From positions 62,001-126,000 of the forward strand of contig CAJXWQ010000005.1 in the NCBI GenBank assembly GCA_913062605.1: a DNA stretch of 64,000 nucleotides, in the 5' to 3' direction. This DNA is from an uncultured Cellvibrionales bacterium (GTDB taxonomy: Bacteria; Pseudomonadota; Gammaproteobacteria; Pseudomonadales; Porticoccaceae). Below the pieces are notes generated by a model that was not told the origin of the DNA, searched no databases, and saw only the letters and a program-made list of their open reading frames with translations. Both the position numbers and the translations under genes were made by a program. Positions 38,805-47,749 of the stretch are shown here, piece by piece (position 1 is the first letter of the stretch; each line of letters begins with the position of its first letter).

Positions 38805-39959
38805 ATGACCGACTCGCTGCTTAGCCTTCCTCCGCTCTCGCTCTACGTCCACATTCCCTGGTGTGTACGCAAGTGCCCCTATTGTGACTTCAACTCTCAC
38901 GCGGCATCTGAAGAGCTCCCTGAAGAGGAATACGTACTTGCCCTGATCCGCGACCTCGACATTGAACAAGCTTATGTACAAGGCCGCAAACTGACCTCGA
39001 TTTTTTTTGGTGGTGGAACCCCAAGCCTGTTTTCCGTTGAAGCTATCGGTAGAATTATTCAGGCCGCGAATCGCCGGATTGGGTTTGAAGACGACATAGA
39101 GATCACCCTAGAAGCCAACCCCGGAACATTCGAACAAGAAAAATTTATCGGCTATCGCAGTGTTGGGGTCAACCGCTTATCTATCGGCGTACAAAGTTTT
39201 AACGACCAGAATTTAACCCAGCTTGGCCGCATACACTCAGCCGAGCAGGCTATCACTGCGATCAATTCTGCCAGAGCTGCGGGCTTTGAAAACTTTAACC
39301 TCGATTTAATGCATGGCCTGCCCGGTCAAACAACCGTAGAGGCCATGGCCGACTTGCAACAAGCGATTGACCTGGCCCCCACGCATATCTCCTGGTATCA
39401 ATTAACCATTGAGCCCAACACCGAGTTTTATAGTAGACCGCCCTCTCTGCCTACCGATATTATTTTAGAGGCCATACAAGATCAGGGGCACCAGGTTTTA
39501 CTCAACAACGGTTACAAACAGTATGAAGTGTCCGCCTTTTGTAACGACCAAAAAGAATCTTCACATAATAAAAACTATTGGTCGTTTGGTGACTATTTAG
39601 GTATCGGTGCCGGTGCACACGGAAAAATCACCCTGCCCTCTGAGCAACGCATTATCCGTACTACCAAAACCCGAAAACCCGGCGATTACCTATCGCGAAA
39701 AAATTCTTATACCGCCAGTTGTAAAAATATTCCGGCAGATGAACTACCACTCGAATTTATGATGAATGCGATGCGATTAAATGCCGGGGTACCCACCGAA
39801 TTATTTTCAGAACGAACGGGAATTTCTCTAGAAGAAATAAAACCGGCACTGGGTACGCTGTTAGAACAGGGATTAATAAACCAACAAAGTACACACCTGA
39901 AACCGACACAAAAAGGTCATCAGTTTTTAAATACTTTGTTGGAAATATTTAATGCTTAG
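38805..39959 (+). CDS. hemW: Radical SAM heme chaperone HemW
   Basis: 384 residues. Radical SAM cluster motif CVRKCPYCDF (near 20-29) with the trailing Cys/Phe of the HemW type, then FFGGGTPSLF, ITLEANPGT, RLSIGVQSF and the LDLMHGLPGQT segment. The C-terminal HemN_C domain (FMMNAMRLNAGVP) is present. HemW transfers heme to respiratory enzymes rather than acting as coproporphyrinogen dehydrogenase (established for the family). It ends 27 bases before the first attC-like site. Confidence 0.92.
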   Translation: MTDSLLSLPPLSLYVHIPWCVRKCPYCDFNSHAASEELPEEEYVLALIRDLDIEQAYVQGRKLTSIFFGGGTPSLFSVEAIGRIIQAANRRIGFEDDIEITLEANPGTFEQEKFIGYRSVGVNRLSIGVQSFNDQNLTQLGRIHSAEQAITAINSARAAGFENFNLDLMHGLPGQTTVEAMADLQQAIDLAPTHISWYQLTIEPNTEFYSRPPSLPTDIILEAIQDQGHQVLLNNGYKQYEVSAFCNDQKESSHNKNYWSFGDYLGIGAGAHGKITLPSEQRIIRTTKTRKPGDYLSRKNSYTASCKNIPADELPLEFMMNAMRLNAGVPTELFSERTGISLEEIKPALGTLLEQGLINQQSTHLKPTQKGHQFLNTLLEIFNA

Positions 39960-39986
39960 TAGAGTTGGTAATAGTTATCAATAATC

Positions 39987-40045
39987 CACTAACGCCTAAA
40001 GCATGGGCGCAGCTTTTCTGCGTCCGATGCCTTTACTTGTTAGGC
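39987..40045 (-). other. attC recombination site of cassette 2
   Basis: 59 bases. On the minus strand it begins GCCTAAC and ends GTTAGTG, with an inner imperfect hairpin: TAAAGGCAT pairs with ATGCTTTA leaving one unpaired G, and GGACGCAG pairs with CTGCGCC leaving one unpaired A. Extrahelical bases on one arm are the hallmark of integron attC sites. The stop codon of the cassette gene lies inside it. The outer GTTAGTG departs from GTTRRRY, as expected where the last cassette meets chromosomal DNA. Confidence 0.85.
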
Positions 40046-40557
40046 CTTTCGGCCATATTTAATAACATAAACTTTGAATTTGGGTCGCACTCTTTATTGC
40101 ACCACATACCCCATTGGGAGTTACCATAATCAAAGAACTGAAACCCAAGTTTTTTACCTGAAATAGAAGCTACTTTAAGTGAATAAACTTTTGGCTTCGT
40201 TTCTGATACATCAAAACCTGCCTCAAATATTTTTCTTGATACTTCCGCCTCATTGCCAGTAAGAGCAACCATTTCAATTTTTGTGAAATATGACTTATTG
40301 CCCAGGGGTTCCGGGTTAGAGCGAACCATTTGAGACGGAATCATTACTGGACTATAGCTGCCAGGATTTGACCAAACCCAACCCTCTTTATTGGTGATGA
40401 TGTGGCCATAGGGAGTACATATAAGTTGGCCCCAGTTGCTCAATGGGGTCGGAAGCTCTACCACTGCGGATTCGGACGCTCCACTGCAATCTCCGGAAGG
40501 TGACGCAATTGCATTTACCGAAAGTAAAAACATTACGACCAAAATTGAATATTTCAT
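40033..40557 (-). CDS. Cassette-borne exported protein, unknown function
   Basis: 174 residues from the ATG at 40557; AAGGAG lies 5 bases upstream. Signal peptide MKYSILVVMFLLSVNAIAS, then a mature part of about 155 residues with four cysteines (GDCSGAS, LICTPYG, MWCNKECDP), suggesting disulfides in the periplasm. No known domain recognised. The frame fills most of a 585-base cassette, beginning 20 bases after the upstream recombination point. Confidence 0.75.
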   Translation of the reverse strand: MKYSILVVMFLLSVNAIASPSGDCSGASESAVVELPTPLSNWGQLICTPYGHIITNKEGWVWSNPGSYSPVMIPSQMVRSNPEPLGNKSYFTKIEMVALTGNEAEVSRKIFEAGFDVSETKPKVYSLKVASISGKKLGFQFFDYGNSQWGMWCNKECDPNSKFMLLNMAERPNK

Positions 40558-40571
40558 CGACACTCCTTGTG

Positions 40572-40646
40572 ACCTAACGCTAAGGTTTGGGGCAGAACGC
40601 GAAGCGGACTGTCCCAGCCGAAGGCGACAACACCGCTTTGTTAGGC
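40572..40646 (-). other. attC recombination site of cassette 1
   Basis: 75 bases. Minus strand starts GCCTAACAAAGCGG and ends TTAGCGTTAGGT, close to common attC ends. An inner arm TGGGACAG pairs with CTGCCCCA leaving one A unpaired. The cassette circle would regenerate GCCTAAC...GTTAGGC, fully complementary. Confidence 0.85.
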
Positions 40647-40729
40647 TTTATTAAACTATTTGGCTCAGTCATTAATAGCATTACTCTGTTCTCGGCGATT
40701 TTTACTTTGTTTTCAATAGGTAACATTTC

Positions 40730-41086
40730 TTACAAGTTATAACATTTCTTCATATATTGAGGCCTAGCTAACTCCACCTTTTTTCTGAATGATTTATCTA
40801 TTTCTCCAGATGGGTCATAAAGAGCCTTTGTTTCAGCTTCAACTTGCTTTATAGATAGTTGAGGGTTATTTCTTTTAAAAGTTAATACTTTTCGGAAATA
40901 TTCTTTATACTGATAATCTAAATTGTTAAATATCGTTTCATAAACACATGTTAAAAGGGATTTATCAGATTCACTTTTTGTGCGATTGAGCTCAATACCA
41001 TACTGAATGTATTCATCAAGCAAATTTTCATCAGTAGCAAAAGATAAATTGGGCATAAGGAAAACTAGCACTATTGCAAAACGCAT
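40730..41086 (-). CDS. Cassette-borne small exported protein, unknown function
   Basis: 118 residues. Signal peptide MRFAIVLVFLMPNLSFA, then about 100 charged residues with two cysteines (LLTCVYE, KKCYNL) and many Lys, Glu and Tyr; strongly AT-rich coding unlike hemW or arsM. AAGGAT precedes the ATG. No domain recognised. It occupies a 557-base cassette, starting 48 bases after the cassette boundary at 41134. Confidence 0.72.
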   Translation of the reverse strand: MRFAIVLVFLMPNLSFATDENLLDEYIQYGIELNRTKSESDKSLLTCVYETIFNNLDYQYKEYFRKVLTFKRNNPQLSIKQVEAETKALYDPSGEIDKSFRKKVELARPQYMKKCYNL

Positions 41087-41128
41087 GTTTTAAGATCCTT
41101 TTTAGCTCACTGGTTCGGTTGATTGTAA

Positions 41129-41216
41129 GCCTAACAGTCTGTTAATGAGGCCTACGGCCTCATAATAATTATTATCGGGTGACCAGTATAATAACTTATC
41201 GGGCCTACCTTGTTAT
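41129..41216 (-). other. Cassette array upstream boundary, degenerate attC-like site
   Basis: The minus strand ends in a perfect GTTAGGC (41135-41129), the recombination half-site bounding cassette 1. The rest, back to TAACAAGG at about 41213, has weak symmetry: TAGGCC, an ATAAT-rich stem and an 8-base perfect hairpin ATGAGGCC-GTA-GGCCTCAT. The far half-site GAATAAC does not fit RYYYAAC, so this may be a decayed attC. No attI or intI is visible further upstream. Confidence 0.5.
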
Positions 41217-41358
41217 TCGACAACTATTTGAACTATATAGATTAATCATTGATTAATGGTTTTTTACAAAAGATTATCGGGTCAATTCCTAGTGTAAATT
41301 ACATGTGCAATGAGAAATAAATCTAACCATCACCTCTCAACTATCACACCCTTTAGCC

Positions 41359-42399
41359 CTAACAACACCCACCACTTTTAGCGGCCTTTTCTGAGAAAGG
41401 CAACGTACTCACACCCTGGTTAAAAATACCATTGTGCTGCTCAAAGTTACCTGAAAATTCAAAATGACCTGAAAACCGGGAGCCTTTTAAAACACGATAG
41501 GTGTTGCCGCACACGGAGACTGATTTGCCTTTGGGTATTCTGTTGTGTTTATCCAGTTCAAAGGCGCAGCCATTGTTGGGTACGGTTCCTTGATAAACCA
41601 CCGACTGGCCATAGTCTTCACTACTGTGTTCCAGGTCAGTTAATTTAAAGAGCCGGTAGGTGGCTGAGTAAAAATTGATGTGGCCAATTTTGTTTTTCAC
41701 CTTATCGTTGTCGATGCCCAGTGGGCGATCTTCTACCAACCGTGGGTCGGCAAACCCCGATTGTTTGGCCAGTTGAATAAAATCATTCCAATACAATGCG
41801 CCACTGAGGCATTCACCATAAAGCACCGGATCGGCCATCAGCTCTTCGGGCACACGGCGGTCGGCATAGACATCGGAAAAATACAGCTCTCCACCGGGTT
41901 TTAATAATCGGTAGGCCTGTTCCAGCACGGCTTTTTTATCGGGCGACAGGTTAATGACGCAATTGGAGACGATGATATCGAAGCTTTTATCGGCTAAATT
42001 CAGTTCATCGAGCTTTTCAATATAGCCTTTGATAAACCGTACGTTGGGCTGACTAAAACCAAATGCCTCTCGGTGATGGTCGATATGCCGATTGGCGACG
42101 GCCAGTTGTTCATCGGTCATATCCACGCCGACCACTTCACCGGCTTCACCCACCAATGCGGATAACACATAGCAGTCCTGCCCCGAGCCACTACCCAGAT
42201 CGAGGATGCGCATGCCTTGGAGTAATTCCGGTGCCACCAGACCGCAGCCATAATATTTACTGCTCACTTCCGGGTGAATTTTCGCCATGATGGGTTTGAT
42301 ATGGGCGGGGATATTGTCCAGGGTGCAGCAGGCATCGGTTTTTAAATCGTCTGAACCCGTCAACTCCTTACCGTAATAGTCTTTTACTGTTTCGTGCAT
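41359..42399 (-). CDS. arsM: Arsenite S-adenosylmethionine methyltransferase
   Basis: 346 residues. SAM motif ILDLGSGSGQDCYVLS (near 66). Cysteines expected for As(III) binding are present: the N-terminal ACC (near 24), SNCVINLSPDK (near 146) and GECLSGALYW (near 197). A C-terminal extension ends in GGCC. It should methylate arsenite to methylated, volatile or less toxic forms. It lies 65 bases downstream of the disulfide reductase fusion on the same strand. Related SAM methyltransferases are possible alternatives, but the three-cysteine pattern favours ArsM. Confidence 0.85.
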   Translation of the reverse strand: MHETVKDYYGKELTGSDDLKTDACCTLDNIPAHIKPIMAKIHPEVSSKYYGCGLVAPELLQGMRILDLGSGSGQDCYVLSALVGEAGEVVGVDMTDEQLAVANRHIDHHREAFGFSQPNVRFIKGYIEKLDELNLADKSFDIIVSNCVINLSPDKKAVLEQAYRLLKPGGELYFSDVYADRRVPEELMADPVLYGECLSGALYWNDFIQLAKQSGFADPRLVEDRPLGIDNDKVKNKIGHINFYSATYRLFKLTDLEHSSEDYGQSVVYQGTVPNNGCAFELDKHNRIPKGKSVSVCGNTYRVLKGSRFSGHFEFSGNFEQHNGIFNQGVSTLPFSEKAAKSGGCC

Positions 42400-42464
42400 G
42401 TAATAAACAACCTTATATTTCTTGTCACTATATTTATGTCACTGCGACATAATGTCTTATCTTC

Positions 42465-44588
42465 TTAGTGCCTGTTCCAGACATGATATTTCTGAACCCA
42501 GTGAAGCACTTGTTGAGGGGCATGATTTCGGCTCCACTCCCCAGCCGCAAATTTATTCGCTTCACTGATGGTCGGGTAGCTGTGAATGGTGCCGAGGATT
42601 TTTTTCAGCCCCAACCCCTGCTTCATGGCGGTGACAAATTCGGTGAGCAAATCACCCCCGTGGTAACCCACGATGGTGGCACCCAGAATGCGATCCTTAC
42701 CCGGAACGGTCAATACTTTCACAAAACCCTCGGCCACACCGTCGGCAATGGCTCGGTCTAGATCATCCAAGGCATATTTGGTGACCTCATAGGGAATATT
42801 CTGAGCGATGGCATCGCTCTCACTCAAACCCACATGGGCGACTTCCGGGTCAATAAAAGTCACCCAGGGTATCACGCGGTAATCCACTTTGAATTTCTTC
42901 AACCGGCCAAACAGTGCGTTGACTGCGGCATACCAGGCTTGATGGGCCGCGGTGTGGGTGAATTGATAGGGGCCGGCCACATCACCGCAGGCGTAGATAT
43001 TGGGGTAGCGGGTGCGTAAATAGTCATCCACCGTGACAGTGCCATTGGCGTTCAGTTCCAGCCCAATGGCCTCCAAGCCCAGCCCGCTGGTATTGGCTTT
43101 TCGCCCTACCGCGACCAGTACTTTATCGAATGCCACTTCCCTTCTTTCACCATCGGCTTCAAGGAGTGCAACAGATTCATCACCTCGCTGCTCAAAGCCA
43201 ACCGATTGATGGCCGGTCAGCAGCTCAATGCCCTCCTCGGTAAACCGCTGCATCACAAAGGCTGATACATCCTCATCTTCACGGGGTAGCACCCTTGGCA
43301 TCATATCCACCAAGGTGACATGGGAGCCGAGCCGGTTAAAGGCTTGGGCCAGTTCACACCCGATTGGCCCACCGCCCATGACTAATAGCCGCTGGGGCAA
43401 CTCGGTGAGATCCCACAAATTGTCTGAGGTGAGGTAGTCCAACTGATCGAGGCCTGGAATCGGTGGTACAAAGGGTCGTGCGCCCGAGGCAATAATAATA
43501 TTGCGAGTCGTCATGCTCTGACCTTTCACCTCTACCTGCCAGGGCGATAAAATTTTGGCTTCACCTTGCAGGCAATCCACCCCCAGCTCGGTGTAACGCT
43601 CAATGGAGTCATGGGGTTCAATCTCTTTAATGACTTGGCGCACTCGCTCCATCACCCGCGGGAAGTCCACGGTCGGCTCACCCACATCGATACCCAGTTG
43701 TTTGGCTCGGGAAATTTCTTTTACTGTTTTGGCCGCTCGAATCAGTGCCTTACTCGGCACACAACCAGTATTGAGGCAGTCGCCCCCCATTTTGTGCTTT
43801 TCAACCAAGGTCACTTTGGCTTTAACGGTGGCGGCTATATAAGCACTCACTAATCCCGCACTACCTGCACCGATCACCACCATATTAGTATCGAAAGATT
43901 TGGGTTTGCTATAAGGCTTATATACCTTTCGGTGCTGAACAACACTCACCAAACCCCGAGCAATAAAGGGAAAAATCGCCAATAACAAAAATGACAACAA
44001 CAACGTTGGTGTGAGAATACCTGCAGTAGAAAACTCCTCCACAGCGCCAAGCTCAGCACCCGCATTCACATAAACGGCCGTGCCTGCCAACATCCCCAGC
44101 TGACTCACCCAATAGAATGCCACTGTTTTCATGGGAGTAAGCCCCATCACCAAATTGATAATCCAAAAGGGGAAGACTGGAATCAGTCGTAGCGTAAATA
44201 AATAAAATGAGCCATCTTTCTCAACACCTCGATTGACCGACACCAGGTAGCTGGAAAATTTATTTTGCACCCAATCCCGTAACAAGAAGCGAGATACCAG
44301 AAAGGCCAGTGTTGCGCCGATAGAGCTGGCAAAGGACACAAGCAACAAACCTGTCCAAAGCCCAAACACCATTCCACCAATAATAGTAAGCAGTGCGGCA
44401 CCGGGTAATGACAGACCGGCCGCAATGACATAAATAACAAAGTAGGCCAGTGCAGTAACTAATGGTTTCTGGTGATACACCTCCTGGAAAAACCCAAGAC
44501 TGAGGTACTGTTCACCATCAAAAAAAAGGTACGCACCAACAATCAGAGCTATAACTAAGAGTAGGATAATCTTTTTGGCAGGCATCAA
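42465..44588 (-). CDS. TVP38/TMEM64-domain and FAD disulfide oxidoreductase fusion protein
   Basis: 707 residues. The N-terminal ~225 residues are a DedA/TVP38/TMEM64 (SNARE-associated) membrane domain with about six hydrophobic segments and the GGMVFGLWTGLLL and FRLIPVFPFWIINLVMG-like segment near 137. A flavin disulfide reductase of the mercuric reductase/dihydrolipoamide dehydrogenase type follows: FAD motif VIGAGSAGLVSA (near 237), redox pair GGDCLNTGCVPSKAL (near 268), NAD motif VMGGGPIGCELA (near 402) and a C-terminal dimerisation domain. No HMA domain or C-terminal vicinal cysteines are present, so mercury reduction is unlikely. It is the first gene before arsM; arsenic or thiol redox at the membrane is my inference. 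Confidence 0.88.
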   Translation of the reverse strand: MMPAKKIILLLVIALIVGAYLFFDGEQYLSLGFFQEVYHQKPLVTALAYFVIYVIAAGLSLPGAALLTIIGGMVFGLWTGLLLVSFASSIGATLAFLVSRFLLRDWVQNKFSSYLVSVNRGVEKDGSFYLFTLRLIPVFPFWIINLVMGLTPMKTVAFYWVSQLGMLAGTAVYVNAGAELGAVEEFSTAGILTPTLLLSFLLLAIFPFIARGLVSVVQHRKVYKPYSKPKSFDTNMVVIGAGSAGLVSAYIAATVKAKVTLVEKHKMGGDCLNTGCVPSKALIRAAKTVKEISRAKQLGIDVGEPTVDFPRVMERVRQVIKEIEPHDSIERYTELGVDCLQGEAKILSPWQVEVKGQSMTTRNIIIASGARPFVPPIPGLDQLDYLTSDNLWDLTELPQRLLVMGGGPIGCELAQAFNRLGSHVTLVDMMPRVLPREDEDVSAFVMQRFTEEGIELLTGHQSVGFEQRGDESVALLEADGERREVAFDKVLVAVGRKANTSGLGLEAIGLELNANGTVTVDDYLRTRYPNIYACGDVAGPYQFTHTAAHQAWYAAVNALFGRLKKFKVDYRVIPWVTFIDPEVAHVGLSESDAIAQNIPYEVTKYALDDLDRAIADGVAEGFVKVLTVPGKDRILGATIVGYHGGDLLTEFVTAMKQGLGLKKILGTIHSYPTISEANKFAAGEWSRNHAPQQVLHWVQKYHVWNRH

Positions 44589-44752
44589 GGTTCCGGTTTT
44601 TGTGTTGTTGTTATCTGCCGCTTAGAGCCCTTTTTGTACGATCGGTTCAATATTCCCAGCACACGATAGCCTGTTGTCATAAAGGTGCTCAAAAACAGCA
44701 GGATAAGGTGTCTTAAAATATTTTTGTTTGCTGCCAAAAATGATTTTCCACC

Positions 44753-46888
44753 ATGAAAGAAATACTCCACTCACCCTCTAACATAGAGAACACGCAATAC
44801 CTTATGTCCGAAGAGAAAATCGACATTAGCAACGCCAAATACTTTATCAATCGCCATATCAGTATGATGGGGTTCAATTTACGCATTCTTGAACAGGCGA
44901 TGAATGAGGAGTACCCACTACTAGAACGTTTTCAGTTCCTGATGGTTTTTAACAGCAATATGGATGAATTTTTTGAAATCCGATTAGCTGGCCTCCGACG
45001 TCAAATCAGCTTTTCTCGTGAAACTGTGAATATCGATGGTGTCCGCCCCCAAGAAGTGCTCCACACCCTCAGCGAACAATGCAAGGCGGCGATTGAAAAA
45101 CAATACCATATTCTCAATGACATATTAGTACCGGCATTAAACAGTAACAACGTCTGCTTTCTCAACCATCAACACTGGAACAAGGATATTGCCAACTGGG
45201 CAGAGGATTATTTTCGTCATCAGGTCATGCCGATTATCAGCCCCATTGGCCTGGACCCGGCCCACCCCTTTCCCCGACTAGTAAATAAAAGTCTGAATTT
45301 TATTGTTTCATTAGAGGGCAAAGACGCGTTTGGCCGTGACAGTGGTATGGCCATTGTTCCTGCCCCTCGGTCACTTCCCAGGCTTATTCGGTTACCCGAT
45401 GAACTGGGCAAAAAAGGTGACAATTTCGTACTCCTGTCCTCTCTAATCCATGCACATATCGACGACCTGTTTAACGGTATGACCACGACGGGCTGCTATC
45501 AATTTCGCATTACCAGAGATGCTGATCTGGACTTAAATGCAGCTGAAGTTGAAGACATCGCCAGAGCCCTGCGTGGTGAATTGCATTCACGCCGATTTGG
45601 TAGTGCCGTACGTTTGGAGGTAGATAAGCATTGCCCCGATGAGCTGGTCAACTTCCTTCTGGAACAGTACAACCTAACGGAAGATGAGCTTTACCGGGTA
45701 GATGGCCCGGTTAATCTCGGCAGAATGATGCAATTGAAGGATATGCTTGATCGCCCCGAACTGTTATTCCCTCCCTTTACACCCTCTATCCCCAAACCAC
45801 TGCGGAGCAGTGCGGCCAGTATCTTCGATCTCATCCAAAAAGAAGATATTCTTTTGCAGTACCCCTTTCAATCATTTACACCCATTATTGATTTACTCCG
45901 GCAAGCGGCAAAAGACCCCGATGTACTGTCGATTAAAATGACGCTCTACCGCACCGGCGCTTCTTCAGAGATTGTCGACGCGCTGCTTGAGTCGGCTCGT
46001 GCAGGAAAAGAAGTTACTGTGGTCATCGAATTACGTGCCCGCTTTGATGAAGAGGAAAACCTGCAACTTGCTACCTACCTTCAAGAAGCCGGCGCTGTTG
46101 TCACCTATGGTGTCGTAGGCTACAAAACACACGCCAAGGCCCTGTTAATTGTGCGGCGAGAGGGCAACAAATTACGCCGCTATGTGCATCTAGGTACCGG
46201 TAACTATCATTCCGGCAATGCCCGCATCTATACCGATTACAGTCTTCTGACCGCAGACCCGGACTTATGTAGTGATGTGCACAAAATTTTTCAACAACTC
46301 ACAGGGATGGGCAAAACCGAACGTATAAAAAAACTGTTCTGTGCGCCTTTTACGTTGAAAAAAAACCTTCTTCGATTGATTGAGGAAGAAGCTGAGGCCG
46401 CCCGACAAGGTAACAAGGCCCATATCATCATCAAGGTTAATGCCATAACCGAATCCAAGATCATCATGGCCCTCTACGAAGCCAGCAACGTCGGTGTAAA
46501 AATTGATCTGATTGTTCGTGGTATGTGCTGTTTGCGACCAGGTATTCCGGGCGTTTCAGAAAACATCCGGGTGCGCTCTATTGTTGGTCGATTTCTGGAG
46601 CACTCACGAGTCTACTATTTCCACAATGCCACACCCCATGCCTTTTGCGCCAGTGCTGATGCCATGGAGCGCAACCTACTGCATCGAGTTGAAATCTGCT
46701 TCCCCATTCTCAATGCACGGCTACAAGCAAGAGTCAGAAGTGATCTGCAAACCTACCTGATGGATAACTGTCAGAGCTGGGAACTACAACCGGACGGCAA
46801 CTACCAGTTAAACTGCCCACAGAAAGATGAAGAACAACATACTGCACAGACGGACTTGCTTGAAAAATTGGCTATACGCAATACTTAA
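44753..46888 (+). CDS. ppk1: Polyphosphate kinase 1
   Basis: 711 residues. All four PPK1 parts are visible: N domain (FINRHISMMGFNLRILEQA, near 30), head domain, and two PLD-like catalytic domains. The phosphorylated His is in GYKTHAKALLIVRR (near 459), and the second is in IVGRFLEHSRVYYFHN (near 615). It makes polyphosphate from ATP. The ATG at 44804 (MSEEKID) is an alternative start. ppx, often adjacent in pseudomonads, is absent. Confidence 0.93.
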   Translation: MKEILHSPSNIENTQYLMSEEKIDISNAKYFINRHISMMGFNLRILEQAMNEEYPLLERFQFLMVFNSNMDEFFEIRLAGLRRQISFSRETVNIDGVRPQEVLHTLSEQCKAAIEKQYHILNDILVPALNSNNVCFLNHQHWNKDIANWAEDYFRHQVMPIISPIGLDPAHPFPRLVNKSLNFIVSLEGKDAFGRDSGMAIVPAPRSLPRLIRLPDELGKKGDNFVLLSSLIHAHIDDLFNGMTTTGCYQFRITRDADLDLNAAEVEDIARALRGELHSRRFGSAVRLEVDKHCPDELVNFLLEQYNLTEDELYRVDGPVNLGRMMQLKDMLDRPELLFPPFTPSIPKPLRSSAASIFDLIQKEDILLQYPFQSFTPIIDLLRQAAKDPDVLSIKMTLYRTGASSEIVDALLESARAGKEVTVVIELRARFDEEENLQLATYLQEAGAVVTYGVVGYKTHAKALLIVRREGNKLRRYVHLGTGNYHSGNARIYTDYSLLTADPDLCSDVHKIFQQLTGMGKTERIKKLFCAPFTLKKNLLRLIEEEAEAARQGNKAHIIIKVNAITESKIIMALYEASNVGVKIDLIVRGMCCLRPGIPGVSENIRVRSIVGRFLEHSRVYYFHNATPHAFCASADAMERNLLHRVEICFPILNARLQARVRSDLQTYLMDNCQSWELQPDGNYQLNCPQKDEEQHTAQTDLLEKLAIRNT

Positions 46889-47211
46889 CCCTGCCTCGTG
46901 AAGCCGAGAGGTCCTGCTCAAAAGCCCCCGCCCGACTCACCCAGCCGCCAATTGTTTGATACCGCTTAAAACAACTGCATGGCCACATCCAAATACACGA
47001 GCCGAGTCTCTTCTCGGCCCGAAATCACTTTAATTGGATAACCAATCATTGTTTCCGCAGGATGAATAAACTCACTGGTGTTTAAGGAACCAAGACTTGT
47101 TTACAAGGAAATTGCCCACAGGATTTGTTACCCGCCCAACGTGAATGCTATCATTCAAAGTCATTCTACCGCTGTACCTTTGAATTCACGTTAATCTGGA
47201 GACTCCCCCCT
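46889..47211. other. ppk1-trxA intergenic region
   Basis: 323 bases. No complete gene found. On the minus strand a frame of about 48 codons without a usable start ends at 46966 ([19 protein letters not shown] and following), which could be a relic. The trxA promoter and leader should be in the right part; I could not pick a convincing -35/-10 pair. Confidence 0.4.
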
Positions 47212-47538
47212 ATGAGCGACAATATCGTTCACGTAACTGATGCTGGCTTCGCAAGTGATGTACTCGGCGCCGACCTGCCCGTTCTGGTTGATTTCTGGGC
47301 TGCCTGGTGTGGTCCTTGTAAAATGATTGCACCTATTCTTGATGAACTGGCTGACGAGTACGCCAACAGGGTAAAAATTTGTAAAATAGATGTGGATGCC
47401 AACCCGGAAACACCTGCCAAGTTCAACGTACGCGGTATACCAACATTGCTTCTTTTCAAAGACGGTAATATTGAGGCCACCAAAGTAGGCGCCCTCTCAA
47501 AAACCCAATTGATTGAATTCATCGACGCTAGCCTTTAA
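47212..47538 (+). CDS. trxA: Thioredoxin 1
   Basis: 108 residues from ATG 47212, chosen for the GGAGA site and for the match to E. coli TrxA (109). Active site [10 protein letters not shown] (near 29-38) and the cis-Pro segment [12 protein letters not shown] are intact. General cytoplasmic disulfide reductant. It sits before rho, the conserved order. Confidence 0.96.
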   Translation: MSDNIVHVTDAGFASDVLGADLPVLVDFWAAWCGPCKMIAPILDELADEYANRVKICKIDVDANPETPAKFNVRGIPTLLLFKDGNIEATKVGALSKTQLIEFIDASL

Positions 47539-47540
47539 CA

Positions 47541-47594
47541 ATGGCTGCGGTGGCAATAAGTATGCTGCCGCGCCAGCTGTTGCGCTTTCAATAA
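47541..47594 (+). CDS. Possible 17-residue leader peptide upstream of rho
   Basis: ATG 2 bases after the trxA stop, encoding MAAVAISMLPRQLLRFQ. E. coli rho also has a short leader frame, but this one shows no sequence likeness that I can see. It may be chance. Confidence 0.15.
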   Translation: MAAVAISMLPRQLLRFQ

Positions 47595-47749
47595 GGCCCG
47601 CCTATACTTGGCGCAATCGCACCGATGTCCTTCAACGCGTAGAGAACAACACACTATCCCAACAAACCCTTCCACGGTATCAATACTGAACCCTGACCGG
47701 TGGGCCGCCAATTTCAATTTCTAACAATAACCTTACTATGTCTGCATTT

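Noticed and set aside
39960-41358. Insertion sequence or prophage remnant at the AT-rich region
   Set aside because: No transposase, phage gene or terminal inverted repeats; the boundaries fit attC recombination points instead.
42465-44588. Mercuric reductase (merA)
   Set aside because: No HMA domain and no C-terminal vicinal cysteines; no mer genes nearby.
44585-44770. 61-codon minus-strand frame ahead of the disulfide reductase fusion gene
   Set aside because: It begins on the antisense of the ppk1 start, has no ribosome site and no family likeness; the gap is better explained as a divergent promoter region.
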